Assembly: GCA_905116865.2 (NCBI GenBank)
Contig: CAJHNH020004580.1
Coordinates: 65,001 to 129,000, forward strand
Source of the DNA: Candidula unifasciata
Lineage: Eukaryota > Mollusca > Gastropoda > Stylommatophora > Geomitridae
Length of the DNA: 64,000 nucleotides
Direction: 5' to 3'
Shown here: piece by piece, positions 12,641 to 23,000 of the stretch
How the letters are laid out: each line of letters begins with the position of its first letter
How positions within the stretch are numbered: position 1 is the stretch's first letter
Notes under the pieces: generated by a model
Seen by the model: only the letters and a program-made list of their open reading frames with translations
What the model was told of the DNA's origin: nothing
The model's database searches: none
Translations under genes and position numbers: made by a program

Positions 12641-13245
12641 GCTCTGTCTGCTATACGTATTATCGGTATTATCTCCTGTCTGCTATACGTCATGTCTGCT
12701 TAACCTCCGCTTTGCTATACCTTCTATGTGCTATACGTCCTGTCTGCTATATCTCCTGTCTGCTATACGTTCTGTCTGCTATACGTTCTGTCTGCTATAC
12801 GTCCTGTCTGCTATAAGTCCTGTCTGCTATACGTCCTGTCTTCTATAAGTCCTGTCTGCTATACGTTCTGTCTGCTATACGTCATGTCTGCTATACGTTC
12901 TGTCTGCTATACGTCATGTCTTCTATACGTTCTGTCTGCTATACGTTCTGTCTGCTATACGTTCTGTCTGCTATACGTCATGTCTGCTATACGTTCTGTC
13001 TGCTATACGTCATGTCTTCTATAAGTCCTGTCTGCTATATCTCCTGTATAAGTAAAGTATAGTTAAGGACGCTTTTTGACGCCTTAAGGAGTATAGGGCA
13101 TATAGGGCTAGACCTATATTTTTATAGACCAATCGGTACAAGATGGGTGATGTGGTCAGTATCACGCCAGCCGCCTTTACTTTCCCGGGACTGTATCTCC
13201 TGTCTGCTATACGTCCTGCCTGCTATACGTCATTTCTGCTATACG
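12640..13245 (+). repeat. 16-bp minisatellite (CTATACGTCCTGTCTG) interrupted by a SINE
   Basis: About 25 units of CTATACG(T/A)(C/T)CTGTCTG from 12640 to about 13045, resuming for 3-4 units at 13190-13245. The interruption at about 13046-13189 is a family B SINE fragment. TATCTCCTG occurs on both sides of the insert. Confidence 0.93.
13046..13189 (-). repeat. Family B SINE fragment, head truncated
   Basis: Contains ACGCCTTAAGGAGTATAGGG, CATATAGGGCTAGACCTATA, AGACCAATCGG and GATGTGGTCAGTATCACGCC, the 3' half of the family B element seen complete at 17578-17825. Because the minisatellite continues on both sides, the SINE landed after the array had formed. Confidence 0.8.
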
Positions 13246-13249
13246 TTTT

Positions 13250-13720
13250 ATGTTGTGTGTCCTTCTATTTTGCTGATTCTTTCTCTGAGTGCCAATCAAT
13301 ACATTATTTGTTTATTATAAATATTATGCATCCGTTTATAATGCTTTGATCATAGCTCTCACAAATCACACAGAAATGTTTCAGATTATTATGTTTTCAT
13401 ATTTTTTATATTATTTTGGTATGGCTTCAGAGATTCCTCTTACATTAGACAATACTTTAAAGAAATGTTCCCAAAGACAAGACTCATTGAATTTTAATTT
13501 TATTTCGTAATCATTTGATTTGGGATGTTGTTTGTGCTGGACAAAGCAGTGTTGCCCTCACACCGTCCCGCGGCCAAACATTTGCCTGGTCGCATTCCGG
13601 TTTTATCTCCAGGCGCTCAAGATTGTCCGGGTTTTCAAATATTGAAATCTCCGACAAATTACACACGGGCCACGACTTGTAACGGTTCGGTGTCTGCCAT
13701 TGTTCTCATTTCTCCATAAC
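13250..13720. other. Intergenic, nothing recognised
   Basis: AT-rich in the first half and less so in the second; no supported gene or repeat. Confidence 0.4.
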
Positions 13721-13728
13721 GTGTCGGG

Positions 13729-14572
13729 CAGAGGCTCTCAAACTGGGTGCCGCTAGCGTATGCCAGGAGTGCCGCGACAGTAATTAGGAAAAGTCGGCTA
13801 AACATTGTGAAATTATTAGAGAAGGCATTTAGATACTTTGGAGTTGAAATTTAAGTTGTCTTTCATCGCCACTGTCGAGACAGACGAGTTTTCTGTTTGT
13901 TTCACATTAAGACGTTTTTCGTACCGCAGAAAATGTCAATGAGAACGTGCTAAGAATTGTCCTTGTATTTTTATCTGAAGGTTCGACCGATTTTCTACCT
14001 GCATTCGTTAAGGTGCAGTCAATTAGTAAGTTACATTGTCTCAGCAGACAGCTGCGAGCCTAAGGCATCCAATCTGGCCTGCCTCCGTTCGCGGAAAGAC
14101 AACTTACGAGTAAACGAAAATCCGAGGAAAACTAAGGAAATAGTATCCTAGCTACCTCACTTCAGCTTTGTTTCAGTTGGGAACGAACAGGCACCGGAAG
14201 GGCAATGCGTTAACTGCTATAGAAGTTGATAACAGCTGCTTGGTTCCGTCTAAATCAAAGAGTCATCTGGAATACAATCATTCTGAATTAGTACACACAG
14301 GTTAAGAAATCTTCAAACGCTGCGCTTTATCTCTTCGGGCAGGGTCATCCATGATGGAGAGAATTTCTGAAAATGAAAAGGATATAATGCAAAATCCATC
14401 CAAGCAGTTTCTTTCATCGCATTAAAGACAACTGAACATTAAATGTGCACTATTTTTTCCTCTTTTCTTAAGAATTTAACCATTGTATGTGTAGGTGTGT
14501 CGCGAATTCTTTTTTTTTTTTTTTTTTTTTTTTGACAAGGGTGCCGACGTAAAAAATGTTTGAGAACCCCTG
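13729..14572. mobile_element. hAT-type non-autonomous DNA element with 8-bp target duplication
   Basis: The left end CAGAGGCTCTCAAACTGGGT and the reverse complement of the right end, CAGGGGTTCTCAAACATT, form terminal inverted repeats of the CAGNGG-TCTCAAAC hAT class. The flanks are GTGTCGGG (13721-13728) and GTGTAGGG (14573-14580), an 8-bp duplication with one mismatch, the hAT length. It is 844 bp long. A subterminal GGTGCCG also pairs inverted near the right end. No open transposase frame is seen inside, and a poly-T run lies at about 14510-14533. Confidence 0.85.
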
Positions 14573-14887
14573 GTGTAGGGTGAGTTGGAAAATGGTGACG
14601 CTGAGAGGGTTCAGGCGGAGAGATATAAAGTTCAGGTCAAATAAACAGACAGCAAGACAAGCAGATATGTAGTATGTAGCTAGGTAAGCAGATAAAGACT
14701 TTTATCGTATCAAATGATCCTGATTCAAAGGTAAAGATTCTTTATACAAGCCATTAAGCTGAGCAAACCATAGCAGCGCCAAATTGTTGTGGTGTACTGA
14801 AGGTACACGAGACAGAAGTGAGAAGCTTGGGGATAACTAGGACTACCAGTGCCCAGGACAGGATTTATACTTGTTGATATCCTAGGC

Positions 14888-15503
14888 CAGGGCTGTTCAA
14901 CTAATTTTACCCAGAGGCCCAAATGTTGATAAGGGTGACATTTACGAACCTTAGATAGAAAGTTCCGGTAGTCTTAGTTTCAGCTTCATAGCAAACGGGT
15001 CACCCCATCTTTGCTCCGCTCCTGTGCCAACGAAAAACACACAGAATGTTTATCACAGTATTAGAATTGCAGTTCATCATTGATGGTAGCAGAGAGTCGC
15101 CAACAGATCAGCAGTTGCCCACGCGATCAATTTTAATCACATACGGGCACCACAACACTGCACGACAGGCATCGTGCCATTTTCTGAATCTACTATTCAC
15201 ACCGCCACGTTGGTCACAGTCGTAAAAACATTCCAAATGCAATCCGCAGCTCACAGGGTCACGCCATGCATTCAACTCAGAAGCTGGGCGACGAAACTAT
15301 ATCCAGTCTACAAATGGAGCAAAAATGCATCGGCCACCGTCCGGCAGAAGCAAAAAAAAATTGCCTGTTTCGATTAGTGCCGCTGCCAACGTCCATTTTG
15401 ACCGGAAGTCATTTATACAATACAATAGGCAATGATCCATAGACCACTTGCTAGACGTTCGCGGGCCAAATTTGGTCCGCGAACCGCCGGTTGAATAGCC
15501 CTG
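14888..15503. mobile_element. hAT-like element with CAGGGCTNTTCAAC ends
   Basis: The left end CAGGGCTGTTCAACTAA and the reverse complement of the right end, CAGGGCTATTCAACCGG, are inverted repeats of the hAT kind. The flanks TCCTAGGC and CCCTAAAC agree at 5 of 8 with transition-type differences, so any duplication is decayed. The interior is shared with partial copies near 20930-21130, 27660-27990 and 55840-56150, which makes this the reference copy of a dispersed MITE-like family. Confidence 0.7.
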
Positions 15504-15536
15504 CCCTAAACACTCAACAATTGTGGTGCCTCCTCC

Positions 15537-16115
15537 CAGAGCCGTTTTAACAGCATTAGGGGCCCCTGCGAAAATAAGTGAGCTGAGGCCCCAACGGCGA
15601 CCACTCAGAAGGAGGAAAGGATAACCATTACTTTGATATACACAGATCAGCATGCGGCCACCACGCTTTCCGGCCCCTGGCCACAAATGTATTGTTAAGA
15701 CGGCGCTGGTACCCAGCTCCCATTTATATATAATTCAAAATATAAACAATAATAAACCATACAATAATTTTTTTGTTAATAATGAAACAAAACTTACAGA
15801 AAAATGGAAAAAAAAAAGTGTCTGTTTGTGTCTACTGCCACTTCACTTACATTCGAAATTTGTTTTTACTTTTTTGTTTTGTTTTGAGTTTACAGTCTGT
15901 GATCAGATTCTCGAATCTAAACGTATGTAATGCATCTGTTTCTATACTTGATAGAGATAAGGCGTCAAGTCTGCCTGCCTTGTACTGATAGAATTATACC
16001 TCAGCTGATGAAATAAAGGATCAGCTCTACGGCTAATAAAAATGTATGTGCTGCCCTTTCCCTTTGTGATGCCCTAACCACGTGCTTATTGCGCTTAATG
16101 TTTAATCCGGCCCTG
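15537..16115. mobile_element. Probable degraded hAT-like element
   Basis: The left end CAGAGCCGTTTTAACAGCAT and the reverse complement of the right end, CAGGGCCGGATTAAACATTA, resemble the CAGGGCCGGATTAA ends common in hAT families. A GGGGCCCC-rich subterminal stretch follows. The flanking 8-mers CCTCCTCC and CCAGCACC match only partly. The AT-rich middle has no transposase. Confidence 0.5.
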
Positions 16116-16344
16116 CCAGCACCACACGGGATGGACTGTGAGAAGTGCACGAGACAGAATGTTGTAGAAAGGTTATTACCAACACCACACTCCGTGGAAT
16201 ATAAGTTGACATTTAAAGCTGGGTCGAATATGAAACTTTATCAGTTTTAAAATTCTACCTATTCAAACTGCAAGGAAATGTCCATTTTTCTTTTCCAAAC
16301 TAGTCATGACGTGTCCTTATTGTTTCCAGCAGAAAAGTAAAAGA

Positions 16345-17056
16345 AATAGTTGTTTCCTGGTTGGTTTATTGATCTATTGGTTGGTTTCTTGATTGACTGA
16401 TGGACTGGTAAATTAATTAGTTTATCGGTTAGTTGTTTTAGTGATCTATTGTTTGGCTCATTCGTTTTGTGTGTGAGTGTGAGGGTGTGTGTTTGTGCGT
16501 GCGTGCGTGATCGATTGGTTGACTTATCGATTGATATGTTTATCAATAAGCTATGTGACTAATTAGTTGGTTGGTTGGTGGGTTTCTTGATTGGCTGGCT
16601 GTCAGTTAATCGTTAGTTTGTTATTTTGTCGATGTATTGATTATTTTGTGTCGGCTCTGTGGCTAAGTCGATGCGAACGCTTCGTAATGCCGGGATGCCG
16701 GGTTCGATCCCAGCTGCGGGTCATGCGCCTTGCGTTGATTTCGAAAGTGGTATCAAGGAGGACGACCGTCCAGGTAGAAATGGCAAACTACTGGACGTAT
16801 GCCTAGAAAAACCACACAACAGCCAGGGGCTGTTGTGGTTGGTTCTGCAACGTCCTGTAAAGGATACGCAAACTAACCATTCATTTTTTATTCGTTAATA
16901 CATTCATCGGTTAGCTGCTTGACTGATCGATTAGTTGGTTGATTTACTAGTGGTTTGTCGATTGTTTAGTTTGTCCATTTTTTGGTTTGTCGATTGTTTG
17001 GTGTATTGATTATTTGTTTGATTGATCGATTGGTTGGTTGGTTGGTAACTGACTTA
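16345..17056. repeat. Degenerate TTGGTTGATTGATCGATT low-complexity tract
   Basis: Both sides of a SINE consist of irregular TTGGTT, GATTGATT and CGATTGGTTG repeats with no fixed period (16345-16640 and about 16895-17056), so one old tetranucleotide-type tract was split by the insertion. Confidence 0.75.
16648..16880 (+). repeat. tRNA-derived SINE with intact-looking A and B boxes (family C)
   Basis: TCTGTGGCTAAGTCGATGCG fits the pol III A box and CGGGTTCGATCCCAGCT the B box, with tRNA-like spacing and a flanking CCGGGATG. The body (AAAGTGGTATCAAGGAGG, CCAGGGGCTGTTGTGGTTGG, AACGTCCTGTAAAGGATACG) is not tRNA. It is the least degraded pol III promoter seen in the window. It is not a functional tRNA, since no acceptor-stem pairing is evident. 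Confidence 0.75.
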
Positions 17057-17059
17057 TTT

Positions 17060-17575
17060 TTTGTAACTCTGTATTATTCAAATAGCATTTCAACACTGTA
17101 TATTATATCAATGGCTACGTAGAGGAGATAGGGTGAGAGTTGGTGACAGACCAAATCAAAAATCTGTGACGCTTATGGCGAGTTGGGGGAGTAAGGGGGA
17201 CAGAGTGTGGTGCTATTTGCAGACAACACTATGGATTTAATGGGCGACATTTTCCCCTCAAACAATGGACCCAGTACACAATGTCTTGTATCCTGAGAGA
17301 GCTAATCAGACTTTGCGAGAGATGCGTGGCCACAGATTCAACAGAAACCTAGCAGACGATGTGGCAAAAACTCCTCTGAAACTTCAAGATGCGTGTGTGG
17401 ACTGGAAGAGCGGCCGCGCGCAAAACTTGCCTTGCTCTAACCTGTACCAGGGGACTGTTGAGTTGAGCCAGGTATGTCGTGTTCTGATAGATTTTGTAGA
17501 AAATTTCTGACATTTTTATTTCCTGAACATATTGCTAGTCCCGCCTGGATAAAAATATATTTAAAAGTTTAAAAA
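17060..17575. other. Intergenic, nothing recognised
   Basis: A forward open frame covers 17265-17510 (81 codons) with no family features. The proper status cannot be decided from sequence alone. Confidence 0.35.
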
Positions 17576-17577
17576 AC

Positions 17578-17825
17578 AGTAAAGGACCCTTTTCCACGCC
17601 TTTAAGCGTATAGGGCATATAGGGCTAGACCTATATTTTTATAGACCAATCGGCACAAGATGGGTGATGTGGTCAGCATCACGCCAGCCGCCTTTACTTC
17701 TCGGGACTGCACCCGGTACCCACTCAAGGCTGGGTCGACCTGGGAGTCAAGGTCATTTTTGAAAAAAAGTCCGGCTCCGACAGGGAGCGAACCCACAACC
17801 TTCCGATCCAAAAACTAAAGATCCC
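17578..17825 (-). repeat. tRNA-derived SINE, family B, near full length
   Basis: Read on the minus strand it starts with GGATCGGAAGGTTGTGGGTT and CGCTCCCTGTCGGAGCC (B-box-like GGGTTCGCTCCC), passes GTCGACCCAGCCTTGAGTGG, GTACCGGGTGCAGTCC, GGCGGCTGGCGTGATGCTGA, CCACATCACCCATC and CCGATTGGTCTATAAA, and ends ATAGGTCTAGCCCTATATG then GGCGTGGAAAAGGGTCC. Pieces of the same element occur at 13046, 17826, 18912, 18979, 54268, 54416, 56262 and 61990. Confidence 0.85.
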
Positions 17826-17995
17826 TTATTACGCCTAAGACGCATCAAGTAAATGGGCAGAGCGTCTTATATTTTTACAGACCAATCGGCACTTGGTGGG
17901 TAATGTGGTCAGCATTACGCCGGCCGTCTTTACTTTCCCAGGACAGCCATCCTGGTACCCATTTTTGGCTGGGTCGACCTGCGACGCCCCATACT
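17826..17995 (-). repeat. Family B SINE, second tandem copy, head truncated
   Basis: Repeats the family B core (AGACCAATCGGCACTTGGTG, GTAATGTGGTCAGCATTACG, GGCTGGGTCGACCTG) immediately after the first copy in the same orientation, with its left end blurred. Confidence 0.75.
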
Positions 17996-17999
17996 ACGA

Positions 18000-18655
18000 T
18001 ACAAATCCACACATATATATAATATATATATAGCCTTGTGAGCGTTTCACAACTCTTGCCGGCATACTGAAACAAATATCTCAAAAACTCCTGTATGGAT
18101 CAAAATTAATGTTTGAATATGTCCTTAGATGCCCCATGCCCTTAAGATTCTATAACTTACAATTACACAGGTGCTGCTGTTTTCTTAATGCGGCGACTTT
18201 CTCTAATCTTTGTGCGACTAACAATTTTTTTGTACCCCTAAAAATTACAATATATATATATAGTAATTGACACATGATTGCTGGTAGTTTGGACATCAGT
18301 TCCTGTGTGCAGCGATGCGTGGTGATTATTTTGACAGCCTATCCCGCATACGACGAAAAACTATGTTTATCTAGCTCACTAATGCAAGAGATCACCATCG
18401 GAGAGGGAAACACCTGTAAAACGCGTGCAATTCGATGTTTTGAACAGTTCCTGTTATTCAATTAACTATAAGCATACTGACCGCTTTAAATCAGTCTCTG
18501 TTTTTTTTTTTTAAATATATCACATATAAGGCAAAATGAAAACTATATGTTTGTTCGTATTTTTTTAATGTCTTGCAAGGACAAAGCATTCCAAATTTCA
18601 ACAACTTACACAGAACGGTTATTGAATTACAGAGTTTTGAAGTTGAGCACAAATT
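18000..18655. other. Intergenic, AT-rich, nothing recognised
   Basis: Two short (TA)n runs lie near 18015-18030 and 18250-18262. No gene is supported. Confidence 0.5.
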
Positions 18656-18659
18656 CTGA

Positions 18660-18870
18660 AACGGACTATAGTCTTCTTCTTATTCTTCACTTCCTCTTTT
18701 ACCGCTGTGGGTGTCGAGGGAGATATAAGGTTCTGTTTCTAGCTCTTCTGGCCGCCTCGACCATAAGCACATCGTGCTGTTGTAGAGTTTCTCTGATGTT
18801 ATCCTTCCATCTTGTTCTTGGTCTACCTCGTGCTCTACGTCCTTCTTCTCTTTCCACAGACTATAGTAAC
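18660..18870 (-). repeat. LINE 3' fragment (RT C-terminal tail)
   Basis: The minus-strand translation includes GRRARGRPRTRWKDNIRETL and LMVEAARRARNRTLY, the RGRPRTRWxDxI tail of non-LTR retrotransposon ORF2. Upstream parts are missing. Confidence 0.75.
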
Positions 18871-18911
18871 AGTTTAAAAGTCACGGCTGTTGCATTTATG
18901 TATTTATTTTT

Positions 18912-19062
18912 ATACAGAATTGACACTCGATGTGCAGCCGCCTTTATTTCCCAGGGCATTACCTGGTACCAAATGAAGTAAAAGTAAAGGAGCCATTTCC
19001 ACGCCTTAAAGCGTAGTGGGCATATAGGGCTAGACCCATATTTTATAGACCAACCGGCAATT
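18912..19062 (-). repeat. Two adjacent family B SINE fragments
   Basis: CAGCCGCCTTTATTTCCCAG to GGTACCAAATGAAG (18930-18975) and CATTTCCACGCCTTAAAGCG to CCAACCGGCAATTTGTGACG (18985-19065) are both family B pieces. The trinucleotide array begins about 35 bp further on. Confidence 0.75.
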
Positions 19063-19097
19063 TGTGACGGAGGTGTTCCAACACCCCGTTGGTCGTA

Positions 19098-19795
19098 ATA
19101 AATACTCTGCTACTACCAACACCACTACCGTTACAACCGCTACCACAACTGTTACCACCATTATAAGCACTATAGTGGCTACTGCTGCTACTAATAGTAC
19201 TACTATTGCTACAGCTACTTCTACTACAACTATTACTGCTGTTACTACTACTACTACGATTACTATTACTGCTGCTACCACCTCCAATATTTCTGCTACT
19301 ACTAATACCATTGATGCTACTATTACTGCTGCTACTATTGCTGCTACTACTATTACTGCTACTACTATTGCTGCTACTACTATTGCTGCTACTACTATTA
19401 CAGCTACTACTATTGCTGCTACTACTATTACTGCTACTACTATTGCTGCTACTACTATTGATGCTACTACTATTGCTGCTACTACTATTGCTGCTACAAT
19501 TATTACTGTTACTACTATTGCTGCTACTACTATTGCTGCTACTACTATTGCTGCTACTACTATTGCTGCTACTACTATTGCTGCTACTACTATTACTGTT
19601 ACTACTATTGCTGCTACTTCTGTTACTGTTATTGCTGTAGCTGCTACTAGTATTGCTGTTACTACTATTGTTTCTGCTAATATTACTGCTACTACTATTG
19701 CTGCTGCTAATACTACTACAGCTACTAGTACTACTATTGCTACAGTTACTTCTACTACAACTATTACTGATGTTATTACTACTACTAGAATCAGC
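19098..19795 (+). repeat. ACT/GCT trinucleotide array upstream of the LRR gene
   Basis: About 700 bp of ACTACTATTGCTGCT-type triplets in three-base register, with TTACTG, ACAGCT and GATGCT variants. The middle part has a 15-bp unit, GCTGCTACTACTATT. Thr/Ala/Ile, poly-Leu and Val/Ala/Ile frames are all open. It ends about 50 bp before the ATG at 19844, and one open frame continues from it into the gene. Confidence 0.96.
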
Positions 19796-19843
19796 ATACT
19801 TACCGGGTATCCACTGAGAACGACCCACAGTAAGACAGCAGCC

Positions 19844-20049
19844 ATGGAGAGCTATGTCCCCTACGCCATGCTTGTGACCTGTGTCGGGATTGTACAGTCT
19901 GTAGAACGAGGTTTTGTCTACTGTCCCGCCTACCCCTGTACTTGCGAGTCAAAAGATGGCGGACTGATCGTCAACTGCATGAGTCTCTACCTGACGGCTC
20001 TGCCCAAGTTCCTGTCTTTTGAAGGTCGTATTAAAGAACTCTCACTCAG
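19844..20049 (+). CDS. LRR gene exon 1 (signal peptide and LRRNT)
   Basis: 68 complete codons plus two bases. The donor AG|GTAGGT is at 20050. It encodes MESYVPYAMLVTCVG..., then CPAYPCTC and the start of the first LRR (IKELSLR). Confidence 0.85.
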
Positions 20050-23000
20050 GTAGGTGCAACACCGTTGTCTATAAGTATATCCAACCAACATTTCTTATCT
20101 ATTCATGTGATGTGCTCATGAAGGCTTGCTAGCCGCAACGTTCACTTGTCGTTTGTGATAATGTGAACCTGACCAGTTCTACTTGTCGAAAGATGTATGA
20201 TGGGGCAGAGGCCCACCTCCGCCAAAATTGTCTTTGTGTCGGCGCCGCTAGTGTAGATTTGTCTGTTTTATAAACAGGTTCCCCATGTCGGTTGTGGGGC
20301 CCCATTTCGGGGCGAGGATGAGCGGGTGTAAAACAGACCAACTGCACCCAGCATGTCGTATAATCATCACCATCATGTGCCCACCAAGCAGGTCATGTAA
20401 TGCCACTAATTATGGATTTGCTGAAATCGGAGGTCTAGGTCGAAAGGTACAGATTCGCATCCTAGCTGTAAACCACAACGCAACGTGTCAACCGCCCTGG
20501 GCAAACAAGAAGAAGAGGAAGAATGAACATGGAAAATGGACGTGAAGTAGAACAGCCGGGACATATCAAATAGCAACGGAATCTGGTTTCCCAGGGAAAT
20601 GCAAAGAGTACCAGGGACTGACAGAGAAATGACAGTCAATCCAAAAACAGATGAGAACGTGAAGGGAGTCATTGGGTAGACTTCGTAAAAAAATATATCA
20701 CCCCCTAGTTCTTTTCTTCCTGTGCCATTGAACGAATATATCACCCCCTAGTTCTTTTCTTACTGTGCCATTGAACAAATATATCACCCCCTAGTTCTTT
20801 TCTTCCTGTGCCATTGAACAAATATATCACCCCCTAGTTCTTTTCTTCCTGTGCCATTGAAAAGAATGTCCTTCAGTGCCCCGTGTGAGAGAAATTGACA
20901 CACAACTTCAGTCTTAAACAAAGGCAATAGAACCCACGCCCAGTAAATGCATTGCAGTAGTTTAAAGTGCAAACACAAGCAGTTCGACACTAGAAATGCA
21001 GTTGACGGTCAATGGAAGCAGCAATTACAACAGATCAGTAGTTGCAGACGCAATTAATTGCATGAGGCGCCATGAGTTCTCTGACAACAGGCTACTGGGC
21101 ATTTTCTGAATCTACAGTTCACAACACAAACCACATTGTAAAGTGAGTACAGGCATCGGGTGTAGATATCGACGAATTTTGGTGTGAGAGAGAAAGAGAG
21201 CGAAAGAGAGAGAGAGAGAAAGAGAAAGAAAGAGAGAGAGTGAGAGAGAGAGAGCGAGATAGAGAGAGAGAGCGAGAGAGAGAGCGAGAGCGAGAGAGAG
21301 AGAGAGCGAGAGAGAGAGAGAAGAAAAGTATTTAGGGACAACTGCCAAACCTGATGTATAATGATGTATAAACAGCAGGAAAGACAGAGGGAGAAATAAC
21401 TAATCATAAACGGGAGAAGAAAGACTTCATTCAAGACTGCTGATTCTGGGAGACACGAACAGTGACTGTCCACGCTTATAAGCACGACAGATGGTGATTA
21501 TAGTATGTTGTTTGAGTGAGACAGGGAGGGGAGGGGGAGACAAAGAGTTGGTAGAGTGGAGATCGAGAATGGCTTGGGGTAAAGTGACGCACTGGCGTGT
21601 GCTTGTTATGTTATCGTGTGTGTTATCGGTTAAGTTATCGTTCGTTCGTGGGACAAGGAGAAAACAAAAATGACGATGCATGTTTGGTGTTGTCTGTATA
21701 TACCTGCTCCAACTTATGCCAATCTCCCCCCAGACACAACAGCATCAACAGCCTCCCCGCCGGAGGGTTCAAACACCTGCACATCGAGAAGCTGGACTTG
21801 CGAGACAACGCTATCAACTTCATCCACACGACTGCCTTCACGGGGTTGGAACATACCCTCCGATGGCTGTCTATTCAACTCTACGCCATGGATGGCTTCC
21901 CCACTGACCCTCTTTCCCGACTTAGCCGTCTACGTACTTTAATAATCCTCGGATGCAAAGAACAGGATCTGCGACCCAGTCTATTCCTGAACCTGGGATC
22001 GATGGAAGAGCTTCATCTCATTGGCTGCAGGATAAACCGGATCCAGCCAGGTACGTTCCTAGCCTTGCCATTCCTCACCAGCCTGGTCCTGTCCCAAAAC
22101 TCGCTCGGGTTCCAGAATATCGCAGAGATAAACGTGTTGGACAAACTCGTCTGTCTCGACCTGTCATACAACGATGTTCATTATTTAAAGAGTTTTGCTT
22201 TTTTCAAATTATCTAAACTCCGATCTCTAAAACTGGGATACAACAAACTGCGCTATGTTGAGGATAACACTTTTAGTAATTTAGAATTTTCACTGGAAGG
22301 GCTTGATCTGCAGAATAATAATCTTCAAGAGCAACACCTCCTGTCCTTAGCAGACCTAAAAGTTTTGCGTCGGTTAGATTTGAGTTTCAACAGCATCTCC
22401 GATCTCTCCGGGGAATATTTTGCAACCATGAGGTACTTGACAAATTTACAACTAGCACACAACAATATCAGAGTGATTGAAGCCGGCAGCTTCAGGAGGT
22501 TGTGGTCCGTCCGGGATCTAGACTTGAGCGGCAACCCTTTACAACTCATCGAAAATGGCGCCTTTTCTGAAACCAATGTCCTGGAGACTTTAAACATTAG
22601 TGACTCAAAAATTGGCGGGAGTATCAATGGACGCACATTCGAAGATTTAACGTCATCTCTGTCGCGTCTGGTCGCTAAAAATGCTTCCCTAATTAATGCC
22701 GACATTAGGGCACTTTGTCATCTGACAAATCTGACCTATTTAGATGTGAGCCACAACTGGGTGGATCATCTAGACCTTAATTTTATGGCGGGAATGGAGA
22801 ATGTGAAACATGCTAATTTCTCCCACAATAACATTTCATCATTTGAGAATAAATACAGCCAAGCGCGCGACATTTCGTTAGAGTTTCTGGATCTTTCCTG
22901 GAACAAAATTCTGGTGATAAACAACTGTGTGCTGCTTCCGCTGAAGAAGCTCCGCGACATCCGCCTGGAGGGGAACCCGCTCACCTGCAACTGCAGCCTA

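Larger units (their letters stand above)
20050..21733 (+). other. LRR gene intron
   Basis: 1684 bp, GT..AG, phase 2. It holds a family A2 SINE copy, a 43-bp minisatellite, a partial hAT-MITE copy and a GA microsatellite. Confidence 0.85.

Noticed and set aside
16648..16725. Functional tRNA gene
   Set aside because: A and B boxes fit, but acceptor-stem pairing and CCA-end context are not evident, and the sequence continues into a SINE body.
19064..19843. N-terminal extension of the LRR protein
   Set aside because: It would place SINE sequence and a Thr/Ala/Ile triplet array before a good signal peptide with strong start context.
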